Counted from the first letter of the stretch, positions 44,256-54,503 are shown. The stretch is 64,000 nucleotides of DNA from Alcanivorax sp. DP30 (GCF_009882945.1 NZ_WTUY01000004.1:62001-126000), one strand, 5' to 3'. A program made the numbers and translations. The notes: generated from the letters alone by a model not told the origin.

Positions 44256-45124
44256 GCGTTGCGTCCGATTCCGGTGAGGCGGGCGTAACCAATCATCAGG
44301 AAACCAAAGGCAAACATCAGCACCCCGTAAACCGCAGAGGGCACAGACATGGCCTCGGAGTGAAGCAGGGTCAGCGTAACCATCAACCCCAGGGTGCCAT
44401 TCTTGATACCCAGTTCGATCGCCACAGTGAATGCCTGATCCCGGCTCAACCCGATCAGGCGACCACCCAGCATCCCCAGCACAATCCCCGCCACATTCAG
44501 AATAATCGCCGACATACCCGCCTTGCGGAACAATTCGAATGCCTCATCACCCAGCTTGATCAGCAGCAACGCGATCACCGCGATCAACACCACCAGGCCG
44601 AGCAATCCCACAGCCTTTTCACCTTTCGCGGCCAGCACCGGCTTGAAATGCCGCACCGTCATGCCGATCGCCACCGGTAGCAGCACGATCACGATCAGGG
44701 TCAGCACGGTACGCAGCACGGGCAACTCAATGGCCATGGCCTCGTCATGGAAATGCTTCAGTCCCCAGCCGGTGAACGCCGGCAGGGTGACAATAGTGAT
44801 CAGGCTGGCGATCACCGTCAGCACGATGGAGAGCGCCACATCGCCGCGGCCCAGGTAGACAAACAGATTCGAGGTGGTACCGCCGGGACAGGCTGCCACC
44901 ACAATCAGCCCCACCGCCAGTGCCGGAGAAAGATCCAGGGCCACAGCCACCGCAAAAGCCACCAGCGGCAAAAGCAGGATCTGACAGATCAAGCCGAAGG
45001 CCGTCCCTTTCGGAGCAATGACCACCTCACGAAAATCCTTCGGTGTCAGGGTCATGCCCATGCCGACCATGATCAGAAACAGGGATATCGGCAGTCCGAT
45101 ATCAATCAGCGCACTGGAACCCAT
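44240..45124 (-). CDS. Bile acid:sodium symporter family (BASS/PanS-like) transporter
   Basis: 294 aa, eight to nine hydrophobic segments. Family marks: MTLTPKDFREVVIAPKGTAFGLICQ, LVVLPLVAFAVAVALDLSPALAVGLIVVAACPGGTTSNLFVYL and AIELGIKNGTLGLM. Bacterial members carry organic anions such as pantoate or pyruvate; the substrate here is open. The GGTTSN and E-x-G-I-KNG motifs correspond to the sodium-binding crossover region. Monocistronic and convergent, overlapping the deacetylase gene. Confidence 0.9.
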   Translation of the reverse strand: MGSSALIDIGLPISLFLIMVGMGMTLTPKDFREVVIAPKGTAFGLICQILLLPLVAFAVAVALDLSPALAVGLIVVAACPGGTTSNLFVYLGRGDVALSIVLTVIASLITIVTLPAFTGWGLKHFHDEAMAIELPVLRTVLTLIVIVLLPVAIGMTVRHFKPVLAAKGEKAVGLLGLVVLIAVIALLLIKLGDEAFELFRKAGMSAIILNVAGIVLGMLGGRLIGLSRDQAFTVAIELGIKNGTLGLMVTLTLLHSEAMSVPSAVYGVLMFAFGFLMIGYARLTGIGRNAQVSP

Positions 45125-45281
45125 TGCGTACTCTCCCGGTATCGTTTTTATAGATATACATTCGAGAGTAATTCAGTGTGAGGGATGCGGCCAGCAGGAA
45201 ACCACATAGGCATTAAGGATGGCGCTTTTGGCCATGATAGAGGCCTGATGCTGGACGCCTGAGGCCTGACACACTGATTGA

Positions 45282-45343
45282 GGGAGCTTGCCTGCAAGCG
45301 ATAGCTCTTCGATCAAGACTCCATCGCTTGCAGGCAAGCTCCC
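45282..45343. repeat. REP-like inverted repeat with 21-bp perfect arms
   Basis: Arms at 45282-45302 (starting GGGAGCTTGCCTGCAAGC) and 45323-45343 are exact inverse complements across a 20-base loop, followed by CACAGCGGGG. The arm is like the GTGGGAGC-type REP/intergenic sequences common in Pseudomonas relatives. Confidence 0.85.
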
Positions 45344-45360
45344 ACAGCGGGGCTATCCAC

Positions 45361-45392
45361 AAAAAAGCCCGCCGGGCATTCGGCGGGCTTTT
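45361..45392. terminator. Terminator downstream of hisF
   Basis: AAAAAAGCCCGCC and GGCGGGCTTTT arms around GGGCATTC, with a six-T tract on the minus strand. It lies 34 bases after the hisF stop. Confidence 0.9.
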
Positions 45393-45425
45393 GCATCAGG
45401 CCTCGAGCCTCAAGCCTCTGGCGTA

Positions 45426-46199
45426 TTACAGCCGCATCTCAATGCCGGCGTTCTGCATGAAACGCTTGGCTTCTTCAACGGAATATTCGGCGAAGTGGAA
45501 GATGGAGGCTGCCAGCACAGCATCGGCTCCGCCCTGAATGACACCGTCCACCAGATGCTGCAGGTTGCCCACTCCACCACTGGCAATCACCGGCACCGGG
45601 ACCGCATCGGAGATGGCACGGGTCAGGGCAATATCAAAACCGTTCTTGGTGCCATCACGGTCCATGCTGGTGAGCAGGATCTCACCCGCACCGTAATCGG
45701 TCATGCGCCTGGCCCACTGCACAGCATCCAGCCCGGTGGGCTTGCGGCCGCCATGGGTAAAGATCTCCCAGCGATTGGGTTCGCTCTCCGCGCTCACCTT
45801 CTTGGCATCAATGGCCACCACGATGCACTGGGAGCCGAAACGCTCCGCCGCCTCGCGGACAAATTCCGGGTTATGCACGGCCGCAGAGTTAATCCCCACC
45901 TTGTCCGCGCCGGCGTTAAGCAGGTTACGGATATCGTCCAGGGTACGCACACCGCCCCCCACCGTCAGCGGGATGAACACCTGGCTGGCAATCTGTTCCA
46001 CCGTATGCAGGGTAGTATCGCGGCCTTCATGGCTGGCGGTGATATCGAGAAAGGTAATCTCGTCGGCGCCGGCATCGTTGTAGCGCTTGGCCACTTCCAC
46101 CGGATCACCGGCATCACGGATATCCACAAACTGGACACCCTTGACCACGCGACCGTCGTCCACATCCAGGCAGGGAATGATTCGTTTGGCGAGCCCCAT
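45426..46199 (-). CDS. hisF: HisF, cyclase subunit of imidazole glycerol phosphate synthase
   Basis: Makes IGP and AICAR from PRFAR and ammonia supplied by HisH. TIM barrel with [18 protein letters not shown] (catalytic Asp11) and [10 protein letters not shown] (second Asp). [21 protein letters not shown] is a phosphate-binding block. 257 aa. Last gene of hisBHAF, 13 bases after hisA. Confidence 0.98.
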   Translation of the reverse strand: MGLAKRIIPCLDVDDGRVVKGVQFVDIRDAGDPVEVAKRYNDAGADEITFLDITASHEGRDTTLHTVEQIASQVFIPLTVGGGVRTLDDIRNLLNAGADKVGINSAAVHNPEFVREAAERFGSQCIVVAIDAKKVSAESEPNRWEIFTHGGRKPTGLDAVQWARRMTDYGAGEILLTSMDRDGTKNGFDIALTRAISDAVPVPVIASGGVGNLQHLVDGVIQGGADAVLAASIFHFAEYSVEEAKRFMQNAGIEMRL

Positions 46200-46212
46200 C
46201 GTCGTCTCCGCC

Positions 46213-46953
46213 TCAGGCCTTGATCAGTTCGTCAGACAGCGCCTGACCGTCTGCAAAGTTGAGGGTGTTCTCGTAAATGGCACGGCCAGTGATAGCACCG
46301 CTGATGCCTTGATCCGCCACGCCACAGAGGTTGCGTACATCGTCCAGATTGGTGATGCCGCCGGAGGCAATAACGGGAATGGACATGGACTGGGCCAGGC
46401 GCACGGTGGCTTCCACGTTAACGCCCTGCAACATGCCATCGCGGCTGATATCGGTATAAACGATGGCGGACACACCATCGTTTTCAAACTGTTTGGCCAG
46501 ATCGATCACATTCACATCAGTGACGTTGGCCCAGCCGTCGGTGGCAACCATGCCATCCTTGGCGTCCAGACCAACAATGATATGGCCGGGGAACTGCTTG
46601 CACATGTCGCGCACGAATTCCGGTTCATTAACGGCCTTGGTGCCAATGATGACCCACTGCACGCCGGCATCCAGATAAGCCTGAATGATTTCCGGGCTGC
46701 GAATGCCGCCACCAATCTGAATCGGCAGATCCGGGTACTTGTGGGCAATCGCCTTGACGATATCGCCATTCACCGGCTCACCGGCAAAAGCACCATTGAG
46801 ATCGACCAGATGCAGGCGCCGCGCACCCTGCTCCACCCAATGACTGGCCACCGCCACAGGATCTTCGGAAAACACCGTGTCGTCTTCCATCCGCCCCTGC
46901 TTGAGGCGAACACATTTTCCGTCTTTCAGGTCGATGGCAGGAATCAAAAGCAT
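46213..46953 (-). CDS. hisA: HisA, ProFAR isomerase
   Basis: Amadori isomerase producing PRFAR. TIM barrel with [19 protein letters not shown] (catalytic Asp8) and [14 protein letters not shown] (second Asp), plus phosphate loops GGGIRSPE and ASGGITN. 246 aa. It lies 76 bases after hisH; that gap contains a small GC-rich inverted repeat (GCCGCACCTGCGGC). Confidence 0.98.
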   Translation of the reverse strand: MLLIPAIDLKDGKCVRLKQGRMEDDTVFSEDPVAVASHWVEQGARRLHLVDLNGAFAGEPVNGDIVKAIAHKYPDLPIQIGGGIRSPEIIQAYLDAGVQWVIIGTKAVNEPEFVRDMCKQFPGHIIVGLDAKDGMVATDGWANVTDVNVIDLAKQFENDGVSAIVYTDISRDGMLQGVNVEATVRLAQSMSIPVIASGGITNLDDVRNLCGVADQGISGAITGRAIYENTLNFADGQALSDELIKA

Positions 46954-47029
46954 ATCTAGTTCTCAAGGCTTGGCGCCGCACCTGCGGCACAGGAAAAACG
47001 ATGGTTTCGCTGTCAACTGTTAACAGGCT

Positions 47030-47671
47030 TCAAGGCTGCCAACGCAGGAAGTTTTCCAGCAGGGTCAATCCGGCATCGGCACTTTTTTCCGGGTGGAACT
47101 GCACCGCAAAGACATTGTTGCGGGTGGCTGCAGCGGCAAAGCGGCGCCCATAGTCGCAGTAGCCCGCCACTTCCTCATCGGCCAGGCCGGTGACACAGTA
47201 GCTGTGCACGAAGTAGAAGCGGGCGTTATCGGCAATGCCCGCCCACATGGGATGCGCCATACCCTGCTGCACCTGGTTCCAGCCCATGTGCGGGACCTTC
47301 AGCTTGCTGCCGGTGTCATCCTGCATCTCGCCAAAGAAGGTCACTTCACCATCGAAAACCCCGAGGCAGTCGACCCCGTTATTTTCTTCACTGTGGGCCA
47401 TCAGTGCCTGCATGCCGACACAGATGCCAAGCACCGGTTTGCCGGCGGCAATCACATCACGGATGGCCTGATCCAGACCGGTTTCCTGCAACACGGCAAT
47501 GCAGTCACGAATGGCGCCCACACCGGGAAACACCACCCGATCCGCAGCACGAATCCTGTCTGCATCACCCGTGATCAGGATCTGTTGACCGTTAGCCACT
47601 TTTTCCAGAGCCTTGCCTGCAGAGTGCAGGTTGCCCATGCCGTAATCGATAACGGCAACTACTTCGCTCAT
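47030..47671 (-). CDS. hisH: HisH, glutaminase subunit of imidazole glycerol phosphate synthase
   Basis: Class I glutamine amidotransferase that feeds ammonia to HisF. Nucleophile Cys in [13 protein letters not shown], and His-Glu in [24 protein letters not shown] is the standard N-terminus. 213 aa. It begins 8 bases after hisB. Confidence 0.98.
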   Translation of the reverse strand: MSEVVAVIDYGMGNLHSAGKALEKVANGQQILITGDADRIRAADRVVFPGVGAIRDCIAVLQETGLDQAIRDVIAAGKPVLGICVGMQALMAHSEENNGVDCLGVFDGEVTFFGEMQDDTGSKLKVPHMGWNQVQQGMAHPMWAGIADNARFYFVHSYCVTGLADEEVAGYCDYGRRFAAAATRNNVFAVQFHPEKSADAGLTLLENFLRWQP

Positions 47672-47679
47672 GGCTGCAC

Positions 47680-48285
47680 TTACTCGCTTTCGCTCAGGGT
47701 GCCCTTGGTGGACGGGGTGATCCCGCTCATCCGCGGATCAGGCTCTACCGCCATGCGCAAGGCACGACCAAAGGCCTTGAAGACAGTCTCGGCCTGGTGG
47801 TGGGCGTTCTTGCCACGCAAATTGTCGATATGCAGGGTAATCATGGAATGGTTCACCATCCCCTGGAAGAATTCGTAGAAAAGATCCACATCGAAGCCGC
47901 CGATGCTGCCTCGGGTGAAATCCACGAACATCTCAAGACCAGGGCGACCGGACAGATCCACCACTACACGGGACAGAGCTTCGTCGAGCGGCACATAGGC
48001 ATGGCCGTAGCGGCGAACGCCCTTCTTGTCACCCACGGCCCGGGCAAACGCTTGCCCCAGGGTAATGCCGATATCTTCCACGGTATGGTGAGCGTCGATG
48101 TGCAAGTCACCTTTGGCGGTGATTTCCAGATCGATCAGGCCGTGACGGGCCACCTGATCCAGCATGTGCTCCAGAAACGGCAGGCCGGTATCCAGTTTGC
48201 ACTGACCAGTACCATCCAGATTGATGGAAACCTGAATCTGGGTTTCCAGGGTATTGCGCTCAACAGTGGCGCTTCGCTTGCTCAT
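47680..48285 (-). CDS. hisB: HisB, imidazoleglycerol-phosphate dehydratase (monofunctional)
   Basis: Dehydrates IGP using manganese. Metal-binding blocks [26 protein letters not shown], and [17 protein letters not shown]. 201 aa: only the dehydratase, with no histidinol-phosphatase domain as in the bifunctional enteric HisB, so the phosphatase must come from another gene. First gene of hisBHAF. Confidence 0.98.
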   Translation of the reverse strand: MSKRSATVERNTLETQIQVSINLDGTGQCKLDTGLPFLEHMLDQVARHGLIDLEITAKGDLHIDAHHTVEDIGITLGQAFARAVGDKKGVRRYGHAYVPLDEALSRVVVDLSGRPGLEMFVDFTRGSIGGFDVDLFYEFFQGMVNHSMITLHIDNLRGKNAHHQAETVFKAFGRALRMAVEPDPRMSGITPSTKGTLSESE

Positions 48286-48312
48286 CTATACCTCCCGGGC
48301 ATTGGGCCGGCT

Positions 48313-48318
48313 ATTATA
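48313..48318 (-). promoter_or_regulatory. Putative -10 box of hisBHAF
   Basis: Minus-strand TATAAT in GCGTATAATAGCC, 28 bases before the hisB start. The hexamer 17 bases further up (TGTCAA) is a poor -35. Confidence 0.5.
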
Positions 48319-48386
48319 CGCAGCCTGACGGCCTGTTGACACCATTGTGGCAGAGCCCCCATTCCCCCAACCAGCGGAGTCGCCCC

Positions 48387-48707
48387 ATGCCTATCAGTGT
48401 TCAGGCCCACCCTCTCTCCCCGGAAGAATGCCAGACCTTCGAGCAGGTGCTGCGTGATAACCCGGAATACCGGCAAAAACTGCAGGATACGCAGGAAAAA
48501 GGGGATCGCAGGCTGTTTGCCGCCCATTTCAACGGCAAGCGGGTGGCGATTGCCCTGGTCGAGAAAGATCAGCCGCTGGTGGACTGGATGGTGGTGCACC
48601 CCGCCACCCGTGGGCGCGGCGTGGGCAAGGATTTCCTGCGCCTGATCGGTCAGACGCTGGGCGAGCCGGTCAGCCTGCCGGCGCACTGCCAGCAGGCCAA
48701 CTCCTGA
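48387..48707 (+). CDS. GNAT-fold protein, PanZ (PanD maturation factor)-like
   Basis: 106 aa. The start at 48387 (MPISVQAHPLSPEECQTF) has GGAG 9 bases before it; an ATG 17 codons earlier is weaker. RLFAAHFNGKRVAIALVE and VHPATRGRGVGKDFLRLIG give a short GNAT fold with an intact acetyl-CoA pyrophosphate loop. Length and layout resemble PanZ, the acetyl-CoA sensor that promotes cleavage of aspartate decarboxylase PanD, but an ordinary small acetyltransferase is also possible. Divergent from hisB and convergent with the histidine kinase gene. Confidence 0.7.
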   Translation: MPISVQAHPLSPEECQTFEQVLRDNPEYRQKLQDTQEKGDRRLFAAHFNGKRVAIALVEKDQPLVDWMVVHPATRGRGVGKDFLRLIGQTLGEPVSLPAHCQQANS

Positions 48708-48722
48708 GCTGACACCAACAGA

Positions 48723-50669
48723 CTACTCTGTGCCTGCCCCCTCGTACTCGGCCAGCGGCAGGCGCAGATGCAGACTGAAGCCCCGGCCAGGACCGGGGCT
48801 TTCCGCCCACAGCTGCCCGCCGATCTGCTCCACCATGACGCGCGCCATGGCCAGCGACAGACCGAAACCTTCTTCATGGTGTCGCGACCCCATGACAAAG
48901 AACGGCTCCATGATTTTCTCCAGCTGGTCCGCCGTGGCGCCCTTGCCCTCATCCCTGATCTGAATATGGGCAAATCCTTCAGCCACATTCACTTCACTGA
49001 CCACTTCCACACTGCCGCCCTCGGCACTGAAACGCAGGGCGTTATCCAGCGCCATGGCGAACACTTCCTTCAGCTCACTCTCGCTGGCCCGCACCCGAAG
49101 ATTGGGCGAGACACGGTTACGCAGGGCAAGACGTAATTGCTCAATGCGATCCGACTGCTCCCGCACCAGGGCATCTATCATCCACATGGGCTGGCAGGCT
49201 CCTACCGGTGGGGGCTGATTTCGATCTGAGAGATCAAAATAACGCAGCGAGGTGCCGACAATGCCGATAAGGCGTTTCTGCCCCTTGCGCACCATGGCCC
49301 AGACATCCACATCATTGTCTTCGGCATTGCCGCTACCCAGGGTATCGGCCGCACCGATCCAGTTGATGGGCGTATTCAGTTCATGACTGATGTACTGCAG
49401 GAACATGGATTTGTCCTGGTTCATCTGCTCAATATCGGCCAGGTGCCGCTCCAGATTTTGCTGAGCTTCCAGCGCAAGCTGCTTGCGTTCATTCTCCAGA
49501 AAGCGGATCCGGTCCCCCAGTGCCAGAGACAACATGACCACCACCCACAGCGCGCCGATATGGGGGAGATAGGGAACGATGGCGTGATACGGGATCAAAC
49601 CCAGATTCCCAATGGCGTAGAGGAATATCGTCAACAGAAACACAGACCAGGCCAGCACATAGAGGCGTGCCACCCGGAAGCCCTGTCGCCACACCGTCCA
49701 GCCCAGCCAGCTGAACAGGACCACCGTCATCAGCGCGATACAGGTGGAGAGGTGATAGGAATAGGGCGGCTGCAATACCCACTGCAACAGGAAGGCCGTG
49801 CCGATCAGGATCAGATAATGGCGCAGCAAACGATCGTAACGGGGAAACCGCTGAGCCAGTTGAAGAAACTGTCGCGAATAGAGCGCCAGTGCCAGTGCGA
49901 TCACATAGGTGGACAGCCAGAAATATTCATTGATCTTCGGCGTTTCCGGCCACAGGAACTGCAGGCCGTAACCGCCCACCGTAATGTTGAAGAAAATGAT
50001 ACCGGCCAGAAACATCACGAAATGGAGATGAACATTATCCCGCAGGGATAAAAACAACATCAGGTTATAGATCAGCATGATCGCCAGCGAGCCATAGAAC
50101 AGCCCCTGAATCAGTTGCTCCACGTAAGTAGATTCCACCAGCCCCTTGGCGCTGTAGAGCATGGGCATCATGTTCAACGCGCCCTTGCCTTTCAGTTTCA
50201 GGTAATACTCTGTCTCACCGCCATTATCCGTATCCAGTGCAAATACAAAGGAGCGATGATCCATCGGCCGCAACGAAAATGGCCGGGTATCACCAACCGG
50301 AAACGACTTATAGCCGCCACCCGGACTGGGCACATAGAGGGTCAGCTCATCCAGAATCGGGTAACGCTCCACCAGGAACCAGCTGCCATCCGCATCGCTG
50401 GCATCCACTGCAAACCGTAACCAGATGGTACTGTCAGTAAAACCAAAACTCAGCGCCGAACTATCACTATTGCGGAACCGGCTGGCGAACTGGTTGCGCA
50501 CTTGATCCAGCGTCCAGTGGCTTTCCGGATCCTCCAGAATTTGCATTCTGGCCCCCAGCGTCACCTCGTTCCCCGCTCCCTTGAGGACAACAGGCTCAGG
50601 TTTGATCGCCTGCGCCACCGAACTCAGCAGCGCAAAAACGGCAAACACAACCAAATGGAACTTTTGCAA
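48723..50669 (-). CDS. 7TMR-DISM sensor histidine kinase
   Basis: 648 aa. Signal peptide (MQKFHLVVFAVFALLSSVAQA), then a periplasmic 7TMR-DISMED2 sensor (about 22-180, DSTIWLRFAVDASDADGSWFLV) that in this family resembles carbohydrate-binding folds. Seven membrane helices (about 190-385) and a coiled coil lead into a kinase: phospho-His in MFLQYISHELNTPINWIG, N box FAMALDNALRFSAEGG, G boxes RDEGKGATADQLEKIMEPFF and GFGLSLAMARV. No response regulator is adjacent, so the partner is unknown. Confidence 0.88.
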   Translation of the reverse strand: MQKFHLVVFAVFALLSSVAQAIKPEPVVLKGAGNEVTLGARMQILEDPESHWTLDQVRNQFASRFRNSDSSALSFGFTDSTIWLRFAVDASDADGSWFLVERYPILDELTLYVPSPGGGYKSFPVGDTRPFSLRPMDHRSFVFALDTDNGGETEYYLKLKGKGALNMMPMLYSAKGLVESTYVEQLIQGLFYGSLAIMLIYNLMLFLSLRDNVHLHFVMFLAGIIFFNITVGGYGLQFLWPETPKINEYFWLSTYVIALALALYSRQFLQLAQRFPRYDRLLRHYLILIGTAFLLQWVLQPPYSYHLSTCIALMTVVLFSWLGWTVWRQGFRVARLYVLAWSVFLLTIFLYAIGNLGLIPYHAIVPYLPHIGALWVVVMLSLALGDRIRFLENERKQLALEAQQNLERHLADIEQMNQDKSMFLQYISHELNTPINWIGAADTLGSGNAEDNDVDVWAMVRKGQKRLIGIVGTSLRYFDLSDRNQPPPVGACQPMWMIDALVREQSDRIEQLRLALRNRVSPNLRVRASESELKEVFAMALDNALRFSAEGGSVEVVSEVNVAEGFAHIQIRDEGKGATADQLEKIMEPFFVMGSRHHEEGFGLSLAMARVMVEQIGGQLWAESPGPGRGFSLHLRLPLAEYEGAGTE

Positions 50670-50724
50670 AGGTCCTTCCCCTAACTATGAACCGATTCTA
50701 CGGTTATGGTACGTCAATCCCGAC

Positions 50725-50733
50725 TGCTATAAT
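50725..50733 (+). promoter_or_regulatory. Extended -10 promoter element of asmA
   Basis: TGCTATAAT followed by CCGG, 35 bases before the ATG. TTATGG 18 bases upstream is only a partial -35. Confidence 0.5.
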
Positions 50734-50767
50734 CCGGTTCAATCGGCCAACACGCAAGGAGAGCTCC

Positions 50768-52984
50768 ATGGGACGCCTGTTAAAAATTTTGCTGATCACC
50801 ATATTTGCCATCATTCTGCTATTGGCGATAGCCGTATTTGTGATCACACAGGTCATTGATCCCAACGAATTCAAGCCTGAAATCGAAAAACAGGCCCGCG
50901 AACAAGCCAACCTCACACTGAATATTGAAGGTGATCTGGCCTGGCAATTCTGGCCCTCCCTGGGGGTCAGTATTGGCCGCACTGAAGCCCGTATTGCCGA
51001 CCAGGAAGAGCTGTTCGCCGCGCTGAATGAAGCCGCGCTCAGTGTCGCTGTGCTTCCGCTGTTTTATGGCCAGGTCGAAATGGATGGCATCCGTCTTGCC
51101 GGCGTGGAAGCCAACCTGGTGGACGGCCCTGACGGCGCCAACTGGGAACTGATTGGCCCGCAAAGCACCGGAGAAGAAACCGACACCAGCGACGACAGCA
51201 GCGCCACGGACAGTGCCGAAGCCGGCAGCCTGGATATCCCGCTGACCATTCCGGAAGTCGTGGTCGCCGACAGCAAGATCCGTTACCGCAATATTTCAGA
51301 CGGCACCGACATCGTCGTGGAGCATTTCAACCTGAACGCCCAGGACGTGAACCTGGACAGCCCCTTCCCACTGCAACTATCCCTGCGCTATCAGGACCAG
51401 AGCGACATGCGCGTGGACATGAATCTGGACACGGTACTGGCCGCCGACATCGACAACAGTCACTTCGTGCTGAACCCCATGACCCTGGATGCCAATATCG
51501 CCGGCGCCACCACCATGCCGGTGGACATACACCTGGAACAGAATCTGGATGTAAACCTCACCGAGGACACCCTGACAATCAAGGATCTGCTGCTTACCGC
51601 CGCCGGCACCGAAACTCGCGGCAATGTAAATGTGAAGGCCCTCACCGGCGACTTGCAGCTTGGCGGCAAGCTGACCACCCAGGCGTTCAATGCCAACAAG
51701 GTGTTGCAAGCCATTGGAGAAACTCCCATCGAGACCTCGGATGCCAACGCCCTGAGCAAGGTGTCCATGGATGCGACCCTGGGCGGCCAGCCCGGCAGCA
51801 TCATGGTCAACCCGCTAACCATCAAACTGGACAACAGCACGCTCAATGGCAGTGCCGGACTGGCCAGCCTGGAAAGCGGCAAAATCGTGTTTGATCTGCT
51901 GCTCGACAAGATCAATCTGGATGGCTACCTGCCTCCGGACTCCGAAGAGGAAAGCGTTGATGCCGCCCCCGGTGGCGGCAAGACCGGCGGCACCGCCAGC
52001 CTCTCAACTGATGAACTGATCCCGGTGGATTCCCTGCGTCCGCTGCTGATCGACGGCAAGTTTGCCATCGGCAACCTCAGCTACGATGGCATCACCGCCA
52101 GCGACATGAAGTTTGCCGTCACCGCCAAAGACGGCATCCTCAAACTTACCCAGGCCACCGGCAAGACCCTGGATGGCACTTTCAGCGCCAAGGCGACACT
52201 GGATGCCTCCGGCAAAACGCCAAAGATCACCGCCAGCAACACGGTGACCAGTGTGCAGATCCAGCCCATCGCCCAGATGGCGCTTGACGACGATCTGGCC
52301 AAGGGCATCTTCTCCATGACCGGCAACTACAGCGCCAGCGGCAACAGCGAAAAAGCGCTGATGGACTCCGCCCGGGGCTCTCTGGAGCTGAATCTGGCAG
52401 ACGCCACCGTGCGCGGCCTGAACCTCTACAACACCTTGGTCGGTGGTGTTAACGACATGCTGGGCCAGTTCCAGGGTCTGGCGAGCGCCATGATTCCCGG
52501 TCAGGAATCCGGCAAACTGCCATCTGCACTATCTGAAGACACCAAGATTCTCGATCTGAAATCCAAGGCCCGCCTGGACAAGAACGTGGCCTATCTGGAC
52601 AGCCTGGATGCAGTGCTCAGCAAGGGCAACATCAGCGGTAACGGCTGGATGAATATTCTCAATCAGGATTTCGACCTGAGGATTGGCATGCAATCACCGG
52701 AACTGGGCACCTCCAAGTATCTGCAAGGCACCACCTGGCCACTGCGTTGCGAGGGCAACCTGGAAGAGTCACCAGCCAAGTGGTGTGGTCCTGACAAGGA
52801 TGGCTTCAAGGACATCGGCAAACAGGTTGCGGCCAAAGCCACCCAGGACAAGCTCAAGGAGAAACTCGGCATTGAAGGGGAAGGCGACACCGCCGAGGAA
52901 GTCATCAAGGATGCCGCCCAGAAAAAAGCCAAGGAAGAAATCAACAAGCAACTTCAGGGCGGCCTTAACAAATTATTTAAATAA
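50768..52984 (+). CDS. AsmA-family envelope protein
   Basis: 738 aa from the ATG at 50768, with AAGGAG 7 bases upstream; a start 27 codons earlier crosses the promoter and is rejected. One N-terminal membrane helix (KILLITIFAIILLLAIAVFVI), then the AsmA domain (IDPNEFKPEIEKQAREQANL), a long beta-rich region, and an AsmA C-terminal block (ATVRGLNLYNTLVGGVNDML) ending in a Lys/Glu-rich helix. The family is now thought to form bridge-like lipid-transport proteins between membranes. Upstream of mutY as in Pseudomonas. Confidence 0.9.
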   Translation: MGRLLKILLITIFAIILLLAIAVFVITQVIDPNEFKPEIEKQAREQANLTLNIEGDLAWQFWPSLGVSIGRTEARIADQEELFAALNEAALSVAVLPLFYGQVEMDGIRLAGVEANLVDGPDGANWELIGPQSTGEETDTSDDSSATDSAEAGSLDIPLTIPEVVVADSKIRYRNISDGTDIVVEHFNLNAQDVNLDSPFPLQLSLRYQDQSDMRVDMNLDTVLAADIDNSHFVLNPMTLDANIAGATTMPVDIHLEQNLDVNLTEDTLTIKDLLLTAAGTETRGNVNVKALTGDLQLGGKLTTQAFNANKVLQAIGETPIETSDANALSKVSMDATLGGQPGSIMVNPLTIKLDNSTLNGSAGLASLESGKIVFDLLLDKINLDGYLPPDSEEESVDAAPGGGKTGGTASLSTDELIPVDSLRPLLIDGKFAIGNLSYDGITASDMKFAVTAKDGILKLTQATGKTLDGTFSAKATLDASGKTPKITASNTVTSVQIQPIAQMALDDDLAKGIFSMTGNYSASGNSEKALMDSARGSLELNLADATVRGLNLYNTLVGGVNDMLGQFQGLASAMIPGQESGKLPSALSEDTKILDLKSKARLDKNVAYLDSLDAVLSKGNISGNGWMNILNQDFDLRIGMQSPELGTSKYLQGTTWPLRCEGNLEESPAKWCGPDKDGFKDIGKQVAAKATQDKLKEKLGIEGEGDTAEEVIKDAAQKKAKEEINKQLQGGLNKLFK

Positions 52985-53042
52985 TCGACACGGCCTGCTT
53001 GACCAAGCAGGTCGCATGTCAGCACCTGAAACGGTCCCCTAT

Positions 53043-53070
53043 GCGGAGAAGGGCAAGCGCCCTTCTCCGC
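53043..53070. repeat. Perfect hairpin between asmA and mutY
   Basis: GCGGAGAAGGGC and GCCCTTCTCCGC (12 bp) around AAGC, 20 bases before the mutY ATG. A smaller hairpin (CCTGCTTG-ACC-AAGCAGG) lies upstream at about 52992-53010. No U-tract, so attenuation or mRNA processing is as likely as termination. Confidence 0.7.
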
Positions 53071-53089
53071 CAAGCTTGTTCGGAGAATC

Positions 53090-54166
53090 ATGCCCAAATC
53101 CACTCTGAGCCCTGCGAAATTCAGCCAGGCCCTGCTCGACTGGTACGACCAGTTCGGCCGACAGGACCTGCCCTGGCAGCATCCACGCACGCCCTATCAG
53201 GTGTGGATATCGGAAATCATGTTGCAACAGACCCAGGTCAGCACCGTGATCCCCTACTTCCAGCGTTTCATGGATCGCTTCCCGGATGTAAAGACCCTGG
53301 CTCTGGCGGAGCAGGACGAAGTGCTGCACCTGTGGACCGGGCTCGGCTACTACGCCCGCGCCCGCAACCTGCACAAGTGCGCCAAACAATTGCTGGAAAA
53401 TTACCGCGGGGAATTCCCGACTACTGTTGAGGAAGTCTCCACCCTGCCCGGCATTGGCCGCTCCACCGCCGGCGCCATTCTGGCCCAGAGCCGCGGTGTT
53501 CGCGCACCGATTCTTGATGGCAACGTGAAACGGGTACTGTCTCGCCTGCATTCGGTGGAAGGCTGGCCGGGCAAGAAGCCGGTGGAAAACCGCCTGTGGG
53601 AACTGGCGGAACACTACACACCGGATGAACGCCTGGCGGACTACACCCAGGCCATCATGGATCTGGGCGCCACCCTGTGCCGCCGCGGCAAGCCCGACTG
53701 CAACGCCTGCCCGCTCAATAAGGGTTGTAGCGCCTATGCCAACGGCAACCCGCAGGATTTCCCCGGCAGGAAACCCAAAAAAGTCCTGCCGGTGCGCACT
53801 ACCACCATGCTGATCCTGCGTGATGAACAGGGTCGGGTCTGGCTGGAGCAGCGCCCCGCCCAGGGCATATGGGGCGGCCTGTGGTGCTTTCCCCAGACCG
53901 AAACCACGGATGAAGCCGGCGAGGCCCTGAAAGCCCGTGCGCTTCGTGCCAGGACAGTTGCCCAGCACCTGGACGGCTTCCGCCACACCTTCAGCCACTT
54001 CCACCTGGACATCTCCCCGCTGGAAATCACCGTTCAGATCCAGGGCACCCGTGACGGTGAAGGCCAATGGGTGGATCCGGCCTCACCGGGCAAGCTCGGC
54101 CTGGCGGCACCGGTGAAGAAACTGCTGGCGACGCTGGACAGCCCCCGTCAGTCACGCATGTTATAG
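53090..54166 (+). CDS. mutY: Adenine DNA glycosylase MutY
   Basis: Removes adenine opposite 8-oxoguanine. HhH-GPD core with catalytic Glu in [13 protein letters not shown], hairpin-helix-hairpin [13 protein letters not shown], catalytic Asp in [12 protein letters not shown], and the four-Cys iron-sulfur loop ([17 protein letters not shown]). The NUDIX-like C-terminal domain recognises 8-oxoG ([17 protein letters not shown]). 358 aa. Followed by yggX after 40 bases. Confidence 0.97.
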   Translation: MPKSTLSPAKFSQALLDWYDQFGRQDLPWQHPRTPYQVWISEIMLQQTQVSTVIPYFQRFMDRFPDVKTLALAEQDEVLHLWTGLGYYARARNLHKCAKQLLENYRGEFPTTVEEVSTLPGIGRSTAGAILAQSRGVRAPILDGNVKRVLSRLHSVEGWPGKKPVENRLWELAEHYTPDERLADYTQAIMDLGATLCRRGKPDCNACPLNKGCSAYANGNPQDFPGRKPKKVLPVRTTTMLILRDEQGRVWLEQRPAQGIWGGLWCFPQTETTDEAGEALKARALRARTVAQHLDGFRHTFSHFHLDISPLEITVQIQGTRDGEGQWVDPASPGKLGLAAPVKKLLATLDSPRQSRML

Positions 54167-54206
54167 TCCCCACACACGCATACACTCACACAGCGACGGA
54201 GTTGCC

Positions 54207-54491
54207 ATGAGCCGCACGGTAATGTGCCGCAAATACCAGAGCGAACTGGAAGGTCTGGATCGCCCGCCCTTCCCCGGCCCCAAGGGACAGGATCTCTTCG
54301 AGCACGTGTCGAAGAAAGCCTGGCAGGAATGGCTGCACGAACAGACCATGCTGATCAACGAGAAGCACCTCAACGTGATGGATCCACAGGCCAAAGCCTT
54401 CCTGGACGAACAACGTGAGCGTTTTCTGAACAACGAAAACTACGAAAAAGCCGAGGGATACACCCCGGTTGCTCACGATGCGAACAAATGA
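54207..54491 (+). CDS. yggX: Probable Fe(2+)-trafficking protein YggX
   Basis: 94 aa; [21 protein letters not shown] with Cys7 and PFPG is diagnostic, followed by the [18 protein letters not shown] helix. It protects iron-sulfur proteins (including MutY) against oxidative damage in enterics. The mutY-yggX order is conserved, which fits a shared FeS-repair role. Confidence 0.97.
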   Translation: MSRTVMCRKYQSELEGLDRPPFPGPKGQDLFEHVSKKAWQEWLHEQTMLINEKHLNVMDPQAKAFLDEQRERFLNNENYEKAEGYTPVAHDANK

Positions 54492-54503
54492 ACCGACAAT
54501 GGC

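Larger units (their letters stand above)
45125..45425. other. 301-bp intergenic region with REP-like repeat and hisF terminator
   Basis: It holds the 45282-45343 inverted repeat and the terminator at 45361-45392. Short direct repeats of CCTGAGGCCTGA type lie at 45241-45272 and again at 45395-45418. No gene seen. Confidence 0.6.

Noticed and set aside
46983..47029. Possible attenuator between hisH and hisA
   Set aside because: Only a short GC-rich inverted repeat is seen, with no leader peptide or His-codon run.
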